From NCBI RefSeq assembly GCF_003030345.1, contig NZ_CP028158.1, forward strand, positions 5,952,001 through 6,016,000: a DNA stretch of 64,000 nt, written 5' to 3'. Both the position numbers and the translations under genes were made by a program. Below the pieces are notes generated by a model that was given only the letters and a program-made list of their open reading frames with translations, had not been told where the DNA came from and made no database searches. This stretch comes from Plantactinospora sp. BC1. Its GTDB lineage: Bacteria; Actinomycetota; Actinomycetes; Mycobacteriales; Micromonosporaceae. Position 1 is the first letter of the stretch; the number at the start of each line of letters is the position of its first letter. Positions 42,078 through 52,696 of the stretch are shown here, piece by piece.

Positions 42078-44063
42078 ATGCGGTTGACGGTGCGCGTGCT
42101 CGGTCCGATCGAGGTGCATCTGCCGAGCGGGATCCACCCGGTGCGGGGGTGCAAGCCGGTCAGCCTCCTCACCACCCTGCTGTCCCAGGCCAACCGGTCG
42201 GTCAGCCTGGACCGCCTGGTGGCGGCGCTGTGGGACGCGGAGCCGCCCCGCTCGGCGGTGGCCAACATCCGGACGTACGTGCAGATCCTGCGTGATCTCC
42301 TGCGCGGCAGCTCGGTACGGCTGGAGCGGGAGTCCGGAGGCTATCTGCTGCGGGTGACGGAGGCCGACTGCGACCATCTCAGTTTCGCCCAGCTCGTCAC
42401 GGAGGCGTACGCCGAGACGGCCGGGCCGAGACGGACCATCGAACTGCTGGAGCGGGCCCTCCAGCTCTGGCGCGGCGCCGAAGCCGCGGCCGGGGTGCCC
42501 CGACACGGTGCGGTCGGCACCTGGTTGAACGCCCTGGACGAGCAACGGCTACGCGCGGTGGAACGCATCGCGGAGGCCCGGGTGGCGGTCGGCGAGCCGG
42601 ACCGGGCGGTACGCGACCTGGACGACCTGTTGGCGGTCGCGCCGCTGCGCAGCCGGGCCTGGTGGCTCAAGATTCTCGCCCACCACCGCCTCGGCGAACA
42701 CGACCTGGCACTGGCCGGCTACCGGTCGGCGGCGAGCGTCTTCCGCGACGAACTCGGCATCGAGCCGGACCCGGAGCTGACCGAGCTGTACCGGTCGCTG
42801 CTGAAGTGGGAGCCGGTCGCGATCGGTGGCGAGGCGACCCGACCGGCCGAGGTGACCCCGATCCGGCCGACGTCCGGCCCCGCCGCCAGCCCGCCGGCCG
42901 GTGACACCATCCCGACCCACGACGCGGCCCCGGCCGGTGACACCATCCCGACCGACGACGCGGCCCCGACCGGTGACGCCCGCCCCGTCGGCGGCGCCCC
43001 GCCGGGCCGGCCGGGCCGGCAGTACCGTCTCGTGGTCGCGACGCCCCGGCCGGAGTGGTACCCGATCGTGCACCGGGTGCCCGAGCCGCCGGCACTCGTC
43101 GGCCGGAACGAGGTCCTCGCCGAGCTGCGTGCCGCTCTGCTGACCCCGCATCGCGGCTCAGGGGCACGGGTCGAGGTCGTGCACGGTCCGCCGGGTGTGG
43201 GCACCTCGGCGCTCGCCCAGCGCGCCGCGCACGACCTGGCCGACGCGTACCCGGACGGGCAGCTCTATCTCGACCTGCGCGGGTGGCCGAGCGGGGGGCG
43301 CGCCGGTACCAGCCCGATCCAGGCGGTGCTGCGCCGGCTCAGCGTCGCCCAGTCGCCCGAGGACGTGCTGGAGGCCGGTGACCTGCTCCGTACCGCCAGC
43401 ACCGGCCGGCGCCTGCTGCTGCTGGCGGACAACGTCAGCACACCCGCGGAAGTCCGGCCGCTGCTGTCCCTCGCGACCGGCTGTTGTCTGCTGATCACCT
43501 GTGGGTACCCGCTGGGTGTCATCCCGGCCGCCCAGCGGCTCGCGCTCCGGCCGCTCGGGGTGGCCGACTCGGCAGAGTTGCTCCGCGGCATGCTCGGGCG
43601 GGAGCGCGGCGGCGAGGAACTCGACCATCTCGCGGTGCTGTGTGGCGGGTTGCCGCTGGCGTTGCGCATCGCCGCGGCCCGGCTCATCGACCAGCCGACG
43701 CTGCCCGCCGCCGCGCTCATCAACCGGCTCCGGGACGACCGTCGGGCCCTCGGCGAGTTGGAGGTCGACGACCTGAGCCTCCGCTCCCGGCTGGTCGGTG
43801 TGCTCCGCACGCTCGGCGCCGAGGCCCGCGGGGCGTTCCCCCGGCTCGCGGAACGCGGGGAGTTCGCGCTGGCCGACGCGGCCCGCCGGCTCGGCGCCTC
43901 GGAGGCGACCACCGAGGCGGTGCTCGACGAGCTGGTCCGTACCCACCTGATGGTCTTCACCCAGCACGGCCGGTACCGGATGCCCAGGTTCGCCCGGCTG
44001 CTGGCGGAGGAGCTGCGCGCCCGGCCCCGGTACCCGATGCTGGCCGGCCCGTCCTCGGCCTAG
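42078..44063 (+). CDS. SARP/AfsR-like regulator with BTAD and NB-ARC-like domains
   Basis: A 661-residue regulator. It has an OmpR-like winged helix (about 1-90: RVLGPIEVHLPSGIHPVRGCKPVSLLTTLL, ALWDAEPPRSAVANIRTYVQILRDLL), a BTAD helical domain (about 95-245), a Pro/Ala/Asp linker with a 12-residue repeat (about 270-310), and an NB-ARC/STAND-like ATPase (about 340-600). The Walker A, GPPGVGTSALA, has Thr where Lys is expected, so nucleotide use is questionable. SARPs activate secondary-metabolite and peptide clusters. Its position next to the peptide cassette makes that operon the first suspected target. ATG with GGGGGAGG upstream. Confidence 0.88.
   Translation: MRLTVRVLGPIEVHLPSGIHPVRGCKPVSLLTTLLSQANRSVSLDRLVAALWDAEPPRSAVANIRTYVQILRDLLRGSSVRLERESGGYLLRVTEADCDHLSFAQLVTEAYAETAGPRRTIELLERALQLWRGAEAAAGVPRHGAVGTWLNALDEQRLRAVERIAEARVAVGEPDRAVRDLDDLLAVAPLRSRAWWLKILAHHRLGEHDLALAGYRSAASVFRDELGIEPDPELTELYRSLLKWEPVAIGGEATRPAEVTPIRPTSGPAASPPAGDTIPTHDAAPAGDTIPTDDAAPTGDARPVGGAPPGRPGRQYRLVVATPRPEWYPIVHRVPEPPALVGRNEVLAELRAALLTPHRGSGARVEVVHGPPGVGTSALAQRAAHDLADAYPDGQLYLDLRGWPSGGRAGTSPIQAVLRRLSVAQSPEDVLEAGDLLRTASTGRRLLLLADNVSTPAEVRPLLSLATGCCLLITCGYPLGVIPAAQRLALRPLGVADSAELLRGMLGRERGGEELDHLAVLCGGLPLALRIAAARLIDQPTLPAAALINRLRDDRRALGELEVDDLSLRSRLVGVLRTLGAEARGAFPRLAERGEFALADAARRLGASEATTEAVLDELVRTHLMVFTQHGRYRMPRFARLLAEELRARPRYPMLAGPSSA
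42895..42970 (+). repeat. 36-bp tandem repeat inside the SARP linker
   Basis: Two nearly identical 36-base units encode AGDTIPTHDAAP and AGDTIPTDDAAP, followed by a partial third (TGDA). The repeat only lengthens the linker between the BTAD and NB-ARC-like domains. Confidence 0.75.
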
Positions 44064-44115
44064 CGGTCGGCTGCGGCGTCGATGCCGCCGCTGTCCTGGT
44101 GGGCGCTCGAAGACG

Positions 44116-44146
44116 TCCGGGCCGGCCGCGAGGCGGCCGGCCCGGA
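44116..44146. terminator. Bidirectional hairpin terminator
   Basis: A perfect 13-bp stem (44116-44128 with 44134-44146) and a CGAGG loop lie between the convergent SARP and katG genes. Confidence 0.75.
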
Positions 44147-44164
44147 GATCGGGAACTTCGGAAA

Positions 44165-46402
<2,238 letters not shown>

Positions 46403-46924
46403 CTAACTGTTTGCTCGTGCCGTTGGTTGCTTGGGTCCAAGATTGTCCGGGCGGTCGTGCCGGGCGGGCGGCGTGTGCGATCCGTCGTCGGGCGCGGCGG
46501 AGGCCGCCGCGACACATCTGGCGCACCTGCCCCAATAGACGACCTCGGCCTCGTCGATCCGGTAGCCGGACCCGTCGGGTGGGGTCAGGCAGGCGGTGTA
46601 GCCGGCCGCGCCGTCGACGTCGACGATGGCCCCGCAGGACTGACAGACGAGATGGTGGTGGTTGTCCCCGGTCCGCGTCTCGTAGCGCGCCACCGAGCCC
46701 GTCGGCTCGAATCGCCGCAGCAGACCCGCGGCGGTGAGCGCGTGCAGGATGTCGTAGACGGCCTGGCGGGAGACCTCACCAAGATCTTCGCGGACGACAC
46801 CGATGATCGAATCCGTGTCGGCGTGCGGACGGTCGTGTACCGCGGAGAGCACGGCGACCCGGGGGCGCGTCACCCGTAGCGCGGCCCCCCGCAGCATGCT
46901 CTCGAAGTCGGACGTCGTCGGCAC
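46403..46924 (-). CDS. furA: Fur-family peroxide/metal regulator FurA
   Basis: A 173-residue Fur-family repressor. The winged helix has LRVTRPRVAVLSAVHDRPHADTDSIIGVV and SRQAVYDILHALTAAGLLR, and the metal regions are HHHLVCQSCGAIVDVDG and YWGRCARCVAA with two CxxC pairs for structural zinc. It should bind upstream of itself and repress the furA-katG operon until oxidised. I chose the GTG at 46924 by comparison with the family start (VPTTSDFESML); a longer GTG start at 47005 is possible. A long, polar tail (about 140-173) is not conserved in the family. Confidence 0.9.
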   Translation of the reverse strand: MPTTSDFESMLRGAALRVTRPRVAVLSAVHDRPHADTDSIIGVVREDLGEVSRQAVYDILHALTAAGLLRRFEPTGSVARYETRTGDNHHHLVCQSCGAIVDVDGAAGYTACLTPPDGSGYRIDEAEVVYWGRCARCVAAASAAPDDGSHTPPARHDRPDNLGPKQPTARANS

Positions 46925-47100
46925 GCCGTGAAGTCTCGCGGTTTTTCTGGAATCAATCAAGTCTCGGCCCGGGTCTCCCGACCTCACGTCGGACCGGAGA
47001 GTCACACGTCACACAGCCGTGCGATCGAACGAACTCACAATCTATCGGACGACGGCCCGCACCGAGACCCCGGCGATCCGGAATTACCCCGCACTTCACC

Positions 47101-47150
47101 GCAGGTTCAGACACCTCACCGGAGGTTCAGACACCTCACCGCAGGTTCGG
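47101..47150. repeat. 20-bp direct tandem repeat, 2.5 copies
   Basis: GCAGGTTCAGACACCTCACC (47101-47120) is followed by an almost identical unit (47121-47140, one change) and half of a third. It lies about 180 bases upstream of the furA start. A protein-binding iteron or simple slippage are both possible. Confidence 0.75.
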
Positions 47151-47250
47151 CAACCCACCCCTCGGGCCACGGAGATCCACCGGCGTCACACCCGCCCGCG
47201 CCCGCGCGCCGCACCATCTCGCCCCGGCCGGCATCCCCCGCAGACCGAGG

Positions 47251-47279
47251 CGGGTGCCCCGCCTGACGCAGGGCACCCG
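47251..47279. terminator. Hairpin after the secreted-protein operon
   Basis: A 9-bp stem, CGGGTGCCC (47251-47259) with GGGCACCCG (47271-47279), lies 13 bases past the stop of the minus-strand gene at 47292. Confidence 0.65.
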
Positions 47280-47291
47280 GTTCGGCGACGG

Positions 47292-48056
47292 TCAGGGGCG
47301 CGGCCGGAGCAGGTCGGCGAGCGCCCGCTCCGCCAGGTCCAGCGCCGTCTCCGCCATCGTCCGGTCGACGATGGTGGGGCGGCTCAACTCGCCGGGTTGC
47401 CAGTTGTAGTCACCGTAGTGGTGTTCGGCCCGGCCACCGACCGTTCGTTCCTGGCCCGTCACGGTCCGGCCGTTGAACGTGCAGGTGTGGGTGAGCGTGC
47501 CGGTCGGGTTGTCGATGGAGTCCCTACAGGTCGGCCTGACGTTGCGGATGATGTGTTCGAGCGCCTCCTGGTACTCGGCGTACATGACCCTCATGTTGGG
47601 GACCCTGGCCTGGGCGATGAGCAGCACCTCCCACTGTGCGATCAGGGCCTTGCCGACGATGTCCCGCTCTGCGTCGCCGTCGAACTCGGTGAGTTTCTCG
47701 CGCGCGTTGTTGGTCCCCTGATAGACCGTGTTCACGTACAGCGGGAGCAGCGGCGGCAGGTCCATCATCTGTGCGCCGTTGATCGCGTACCGCACCTGGC
47801 TTCTGACGTCGGCGATCTGCAGGTTGTTGAGCTGCGTCAACAGGTCGGTTTCGACGCCGGCCAGCGCGGCCTTGATGTCCTGGGTGAACTGGACGAGTTC
47901 GGCGGGGGTGAGCCCGTCGGCGGCCGAGTCCAAGAAGACCGCCGTCACCCGGATCATGTCGAGGTACCGGTTGAAGTCCGCCGCCGCGGCCGGTCGCGCC
48001 GTGCCGGTCAGGAACAGGAGCGTTCCCATCACGGCCGCGAGGACCCGGCGCCTCAT
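47292..48056 (-). CDS. Secreted protein of unknown function (paralogue B)
   Basis: 254 residues with a signal peptide (MRRRVLAAVMGTLLFLTGTARPAAAA). The mature part is predicted mostly helical. It shares a pattern with the upstream gene: GLTPAELVQFTQDIKAAL...IADVRSQ against GVTPAQLERAKREILGAI...AADVRA, and a later EALEHIIRNVRPTC against EAVLNKIKPAC followed by a Cys-containing beta segment (TLTHTCTFNGRTV). I do not recognise the family. It overlaps the upstream gene by four bases (ATGA), so both are made together. Three cysteines or fewer would allow one disulfide. Confidence 0.75.
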   Translation of the reverse strand: MRRRVLAAVMGTLLFLTGTARPAAAADFNRYLDMIRVTAVFLDSAADGLTPAELVQFTQDIKAALAGVETDLLTQLNNLQIADVRSQVRYAINGAQMMDLPPLLPLYVNTVYQGTNNAREKLTEFDGDAERDIVGKALIAQWEVLLIAQARVPNMRVMYAEYQEALEHIIRNVRPTCRDSIDNPTGTLTHTCTFNGRTVTGQERTVGGRAEHHYGDYNWQPGELSRPTIVDRTMAETALDLAERALADLLRPRP

Positions 48057-48844
48057 GCCCCGGCCCGAATCTGCTTCAGCCGCGGCAGTTCCCGCAGAAT
48101 CGAGGGCCGTACGGTGTTGCGCATCACGTTCGTCTCGACGAAGGCGTAGTCGATCGGGTTGATCAGCTGTGAGCCGGCCTGGAGTTCCGTCCACGATTCG
48201 ACGTCGCCGGTGTGTGCCCGGCAGGCGTAGGTGTGTTCGGTGACCCAGGCGAACTCGGGGTCCCAGATGGTGCCGTAGGAGTGTCCGCACGCCGGCTTGA
48301 TCTTGTTCAGCACCGCCTCGTAGCTGGCGATCAGGTCGTCCAGCAGGGGCGTACTGTCGAAGCCGAACTTCGCGAACGTGACCATCGCGATCGAGTAGAT
48401 CTCGCCCATCACCCGCGCGATGTGGTCCGCCGCGCCGAGGTCCTGCACGGCGTCGAAGTAGGCCGACGACAGGGTCGCGCAGTTGAGCGAGCTGTCCAGG
48501 AACACCGACAGCGTGTAGATGTCCATCTGGTCGATGTTCGGCATCAGGAGGGTGTTGGAACGGGCGCAGGCGCGCACGTCGGCGGCGGCGATGCCGTCGA
48601 TGTGGGCGAGGATCTCCTGTTGCGACTGGTTGATCGCGCCGAGGATCTCCCGCTTCGCACGTTCCAGTTGGGCCGGGGTCACCCCGCCGCCACCGCCGCC
48701 GAACAAGCTGCCCGCCACCGCCACGGCGACGTTGATCCAGAACGACGCGTCCACCGCCCTGGCCGGTTTGGCGGACCCGCCCACCACCATCGATACGGCG
48801 AGGCACCCGGCCAGCAGGCCATTGAGAAGGCGTCTTCGCATCAT
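48053..48844 (-). CDS. Secreted protein of unknown function (paralogue A)
   Basis: 263 residues with a signal peptide (LLNGLLAGCLAVSMVVGGSAKPARA). A hydrophobic stretch and a poly-Gly run follow (VAVAVAGSLFGGGGGGVTP, about 40-58), then helical segments with cysteines (ACARS, LNCATLS, IKPACGHS, TYACRAH). The order of segments matches the downstream gene, so the pair arose by duplication. Function unknown. A membrane-active or adhesive role could be imagined from the Gly-rich hydrophobic part, but nothing proves it. ATG 48844 or 48841 with GAGGGAGGG upstream. Confidence 0.75.
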   Translation of the reverse strand: MMRRRLLNGLLAGCLAVSMVVGGSAKPARAVDASFWINVAVAVAGSLFGGGGGGVTPAQLERAKREILGAINQSQQEILAHIDGIAAADVRACARSNTLLMPNIDQMDIYTLSVFLDSSLNCATLSSAYFDAVQDLGAADHIARVMGEIYSIAMVTFAKFGFDSTPLLDDLIASYEAVLNKIKPACGHSYGTIWDPEFAWVTEHTYACRAHTGDVESWTELQAGSQLINPIDYAFVETNVMRNTVRPSILRELPRLKQIRAGA

Positions 48845-49068
48845 GTCCCTCCCTCGGTCAGTTCGCATCGACATAGGTCGAACTGCCGGCGTAGTCTGGC
48901 CCAGACCACTGGACAGCGGCTGAACGCCGACTGGACAGCCCATCCGTCAGGCCGGCGCCTCATCCGTCGCGCCGGCACCTCGTCCGTGGGGCGGCCGCCG
49001 GGCAGCCCCCGGTGGCGGGTCTGCGGCGTCTTCCGGTGGCGGATCTGCGGCGTCGTCGTTCCGCACGG

Positions 49069-50304
49069 TCATGCCTCGGGTCCGTGACTGCCGGGCGTCC
49101 CCCGGCCGATCGGCGAGGCGAGCTCCTCCGGTGGCCGTTGCCGATTCCGCACCGCGTCGAGCAGCGCGACCAGGGCCAGCACTCCGGCCACCACGCTCAG
49201 TCCGACCATCGGCGACCAGCGGGCCAACGCCGCCGTGACCAGCAGCAGGACCGCCAAGCCGACCATCCGGGACCGGGAGATCCGGCCGAAGATCTGGTGA
49301 TCCAGCCACACCCGGGCGGCGAGGAAGAGCACCGGACCACCCACCACGAACAACAGCCACGTCGGCCGCAGCGGCCCGTACGGGTGCGCGATCACCAACT
49401 CGTAGCCGACCGCCGTGACGAGCACGCTGAGCACGATCAACCCGTGCGTCCGATCCGATGCCGTACCCAACTGGCCGGGCATACCCGCCCGCCCCAACGC
49501 CTCGGTCAGCAACAGACCGGCGCGGTGGAAGTAGATCCGCCACAGCAGCGCGCTGGTGGCGAAGGCGACCGTGAAGGCGGCGGCGCGCTCCGCGGAGTAG
49601 TTCACGCCGCTGAATACGACGGCGATGATCGCGATCGACTCACCGAGCGCGATGAGGAACATCTGCTGGTGCCGCTCGGCCAGGTGCTCCCCGGCGATCC
49701 GCCAGCGACCGACCGCCGCGGCCCCGAGCCACGGCAGCGGCCAGCCCAGGGCCCAGGCGAGATAGTCCACGGCGAGCGCGGCAGCCCACAGCGGCAGGCG
49801 AAGCCAGTCCGGGCCCAACGCGCCGACCAGCCAGAGCGGCGCGGAAACCGCCGCCCAGGCGGCGAGCCGAAACGGCACCAGCCGGCGTGGGTGGCCACGC
49901 AGCGCGACGGCGACCACCAGCGGCCGCACCACCATCACCATCAGGTACGCGACGGTGAACGGCAACGCCCGCTCCTCCAGGGCGCGCGGCAGCGCCACCG
50001 CCATCACCAGGGCGGCGAACATGGTGCCGACCACCACCGCCTGAATGACCGACCGCTCCGGCTCGTAGCGACTGGTGATCCAGATGGTGTGCGACCAGAT
50101 CAGCCAGAGTGCCAGGAACAGCAGCAGGGTACGACCGAGCCCGGCGACGAGCGTCCAACCGGAGTCGTCGCCGAGGTCGGCGAACCGCTGCGAGACCCGG
50201 GTGAGGGCGACGACGAAGGCCAGGTCGAAGAAGAGTTCCAGGAAGGTGGCGCGTCCCGAGGTCGTCGCAGAGCGCAGCAGTTCGGCACCGCGTCCCGCCA
50301 CCAT
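49069..50304 (-). CDS. Low temperature requirement protein A (LtrA) family membrane protein
   Basis: A 411-residue multi-pass membrane protein. FLELFFDLAFVVALTRVSQ near the start and ERHQQMFLIALGESIAIIAVVFSG in the middle are the LtrA family signatures. The family was named from a Listeria cold-sensitive mutant, and its biochemical activity is not known. ATG after a G-rich stretch (GGGGGCGGGCG). No operon partner. Confidence 0.88.
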   Translation of the reverse strand: MVAGRGAELLRSATTSGRATFLELFFDLAFVVALTRVSQRFADLGDDSGWTLVAGLGRTLLLFLALWLIWSHTIWITSRYEPERSVIQAVVVGTMFAALVMAVALPRALEERALPFTVAYLMVMVVRPLVVAVALRGHPRRLVPFRLAAWAAVSAPLWLVGALGPDWLRLPLWAAALAVDYLAWALGWPLPWLGAAAVGRWRIAGEHLAERHQQMFLIALGESIAIIAVVFSGVNYSAERAAAFTVAFATSALLWRIYFHRAGLLLTEALGRAGMPGQLGTASDRTHGLIVLSVLVTAVGYELVIAHPYGPLRPTWLLFVVGGPVLFLAARVWLDHQIFGRISRSRMVGLAVLLLVTAALARWSPMVGLSVVAGVLALVALLDAVRNRQRPPEELASPIGRGTPGSHGPEA

Positions 50305-50448
50305 CGCCCGCCCCCGTCCGCCCCTGTGGCACCAACGAGTCGGTCGCCGACAGGGTTGCGTCGGCCCCTGCCGCGCCCCGTACGCATGGTCCGGAAGTGG
50401 TCGGGCCCGCCGCGCGGGGTGCCGGAACAGGCTGGTCGGGCGTGTCGG

Positions 50449-51693
50449 TCAGCCGGCGAGCTGGTCGCGGCGGCGGGTCAGGTAGGCCCGCTCCGCGCGG
50501 TTGCCGGCCAGCCCGATGGCCCGGTCGTACGCCGCCCGCGCCTCGCCGCCGCGCCCGAGTCGCCGCAGCAGGTCGGCGCGGGCGGCGTGGAAGGCGTGGT
50601 AACCGTCGAGTACCTCGGCGAGCCGGTCGATCTCGGCGAGCCCGGCCCCGGCGCCGTCGACCTCGGCGACCGCGACCGCGCGGTTGAGCCGCACGATCGG
50701 CGAGGGGTCGATCAGCACCATCCGGCCGTAGAGGGCGACGATCGCGGGCCAGTTGGTGTCTCGGGCGGACCGGGCCTCCGTGTGGACCGCGTTGATCGCG
50801 GCCTGCAACTGGTAGCGCCCGGCTGGGTCACCGCCGGCCGCCACCGCCTCGATCCGCTCCCGAACCAGGGCCCTGCCTTCGGCGATGAGGGTACGGTCCC
50901 ACGCGCCGCGATCCTGCTCGTCGAGGGTCGCCAACTCTCCGCTGCGGGACAGCCGCGCCGGTCGCCGGGCGTCGGTGAGCAGCATCAGGGCGAGCAGGCC
51001 GGCCACCTCGCCGTCGTCCGGGAGGAGGGTCCGGAGCAGCCGGCCGAGCTGGATCGCCCGGTCGGTGAGGTCGACGCGTACCGGGTCGTCCCCCGCACCG
51101 GCCAGGTAGCCCTCGTTGAAGATGAGGTAGACGACCGCGAGTACGCCGGCGAGCCGCTCGCGGATGTCGGCGGCCGACGGTACCCGGTAGGGAATGTGTG
51201 CCGCCTTGATCTTCGTCTTGGCGCGGGTGATCCGGCGCGCCATCGCGGTCTCCTGGACCAGGAAGGCGCGGGCGATCTCGGCGACGGTGAGGCCGCCGAC
51301 CAGACGCAGGGTGAGCGCCACCCGGGACTCCATCGCGAGCGCCGGGTGGCAGCAGGTGAAGACCAGTCTGAGCCGGACGTCCTCGACCGGGCCGGTCGGT
51401 TCCGCAGGGGTGTCGTCGTACACGATTCGGGCCGCCTGGTGTTTGGCGTCGCGCTGTGACTCGCGACGGAGCCAATCGATCGCCTTGCGTCTCGCGGTGG
51501 TGGCGAGCCAACCGCCGGGGTTGGGCGGTACGCCGTCGCGCGGCCACCGCTCCGCGGCCGCCGCGAACGCCTCGGCCGTCGCCTCCTCGGCGACGTCGAG
51601 GTCGCCGCACCGGCGGGCGAGGTCGGCGACCACCCGCGCCCACTCCTGCTGGTGGGCACGGATGATCGCCTGCTCGACGGTGGGACCGGTCAC
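50449..51693 (-). CDS. ECF42-type sigma factor, second module
   Basis: 414 residues. Region 2 (LDVAEEATAEAFAAAAERWP, GWLATTARRKAIDWLRRES), region 4 (LTLRLVGGLTVAEIARAFLVQETAMARRITRAK) and the long C-terminal ECF42 extension (YLIFNEGYLAG, LLALMLLTDARRPAR, SPIVRLNRAVAVA) are all present. It overlaps the DGPF gene upstream by four bases, so here sigma factor and DGPF proteins form one operon, unlike the convergent module at 7589-9262. GTG start. Confidence 0.9.
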   Translation of the reverse strand: MTGPTVEQAIIRAHQQEWARVVADLARRCGDLDVAEEATAEAFAAAAERWPRDGVPPNPGGWLATTARRKAIDWLRRESQRDAKHQAARIVYDDTPAEPTGPVEDVRLRLVFTCCHPALAMESRVALTLRLVGGLTVAEIARAFLVQETAMARRITRAKTKIKAAHIPYRVPSAADIRERLAGVLAVVYLIFNEGYLAGAGDDPVRVDLTDRAIQLGRLLRTLLPDDGEVAGLLALMLLTDARRPARLSRSGELATLDEQDRGAWDRTLIAEGRALVRERIEAVAAGGDPAGRYQLQAAINAVHTEARSARDTNWPAIVALYGRMVLIDPSPIVRLNRAVAVAEVDGAGAGLAEIDRLAEVLDGYHAFHAARADLLRRLGRGGEARAAYDRAIGLAGNRAERAYLTRRRDQLAG

Positions 51694-52085
51694 GGCGTCG
51701 GCAGCGCTGGTACGGATTCCGCGGTGCGGAAGGGCCGCACCTCGACCCTGCCGCGACACGCCTTCGACCCCTCGACGGCGAGCGCCAGCGCCACGTCGAG
51801 GTCGGCCGCCTCGACCACCCAGAAGCCGCCGAGGTGTTCCGGCGTATCCAGGTAGGGCCCGTCGGTGAAGACCGGTCTCCCGCCCTGCCCGTCGACGGTG
51901 GTGGCGGTCGTCGCGGGCTCCAGGCCGCCGGCGAAGACGAGGTGACCGTCCCGCCGAAGCCTCTCGTCGAAGGCGCCGGTGTCGACGACCGCCTCCGGCA
52001 TCGCCTCGTGCTGCGGGTGGGTGCCCGGCTCGGTGCGCTCGGCCGTCCCGTGGACGGACAGCAGATACCTGGGCACCGGACTCAC
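51690..52085 (-). CDS. DGPF/YCII-domain protein (module 2, second copy)
   Basis: A 131-residue DGPF-family protein with FTDGPYLDTPEHLGGFWVVEA. It lies between another DGPF gene and the ECF42 sigma gene with four-base overlaps on both sides. The DGP is followed by Tyr instead of Phe. GTG start. Function of the family unknown. Confidence 0.85.
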   Translation of the reverse strand: MSPVPRYLLSVHGTAERTEPGTHPQHEAMPEAVVDTGAFDERLRRDGHLVFAGGLEPATTATTVDGQGGRPVFTDGPYLDTPEHLGGFWVVEAADLDVALALAVEGSKACRGRVEVRPFRTAESVPALPTP

Positions 52086-52462
52086 TCCGCCCCGGAGCCG
52101 GTGCGCCGGGCCCGCCCGGGACGGGGGAACCGGTGCACCTCCTGCGGCCAGTCGAGCACGGTGGCGAGCCGGCCGGCCCAGTATCGCGCCGTCTCGTCGT
52201 CGGGTACGTCCACGACGGCGAAGCCGCCGAGGTGCTCCTTGGTCTCCACGTACGGCCCGTCGGTGAAGACGGGCTTGCCGTCGACCGACTCGACACCGCA
52301 GATTGCGGTGGACCGGTCGAGCGCGCCGTTGCTGAAGATCAGGACGTCCTCCGCCAGCATCTCGTCGACCACGGCCCGGGCGGCCGTGGCCTTCTCGGCC
52401 AACTGCTCCGCCGTGTGCTCAGGCACCCACTCGTCGTTGAAAGTGATCAGGTACTCCGGCAT
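52082..52462 (-). CDS. DGPF/YCII-domain protein (module 2, first copy)
   Basis: A 126-residue DGPF-family protein starting MPEYLITFNDEW and carrying FTDGPYVETKEHLGGFAVVDV. It is the first gene of the DGPF-DGPF-ECF42 operon, with a clear GGAGGAG site. The promoter should lie in the 234 bases before the divergent peptidase gene. Confidence 0.87.
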   Translation of the reverse strand: MPEYLITFNDEWVPEHTAEQLAEKATAARAVVDEMLAEDVLIFSNGALDRSTAICGVESVDGKPVFTDGPYVETKEHLGGFAVVDVPDDETARYWAGRLATVLDWPQEVHRFPRPGRARRTGSGAE

Positions 52463-52696
52463 GTCGTCTCCTCCTGCGTCCGAGCTGAGGGCCTGTCCGG
52501 CTCCTCCGGTCCGGCAGCCTGACCAGCTGCCACACACGAGTTCCACGAACGGCCACGCCCTGATACGACACCATCCCGGAGATTTCCTCTTCCGGGCGGC
52601 CCCGACCTGCGAGAAGGTTCCCGCACTACACTGAGCCCCGGCGTGGTCCCTGATCTTGGGACACGTCCACCTCCCGCGCGCGAACCTGGAGCCCCC

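Larger units (their letters stand above)
46925..47291. other. furA upstream region with short repeats and a terminator
   Basis: These 367 bases hold no gene I can support. Present are the furA promoter (location not assigned), the 20-bp direct repeat at 47101-47150 and the hairpin at 47251-47279. Confidence 0.5.

Noticed and set aside
47101-47150. Repeats upstream of furA as a CRISPR array
   Set aside because: Units are contiguous without spacers, only 20 bases long, and no cas gene is present.
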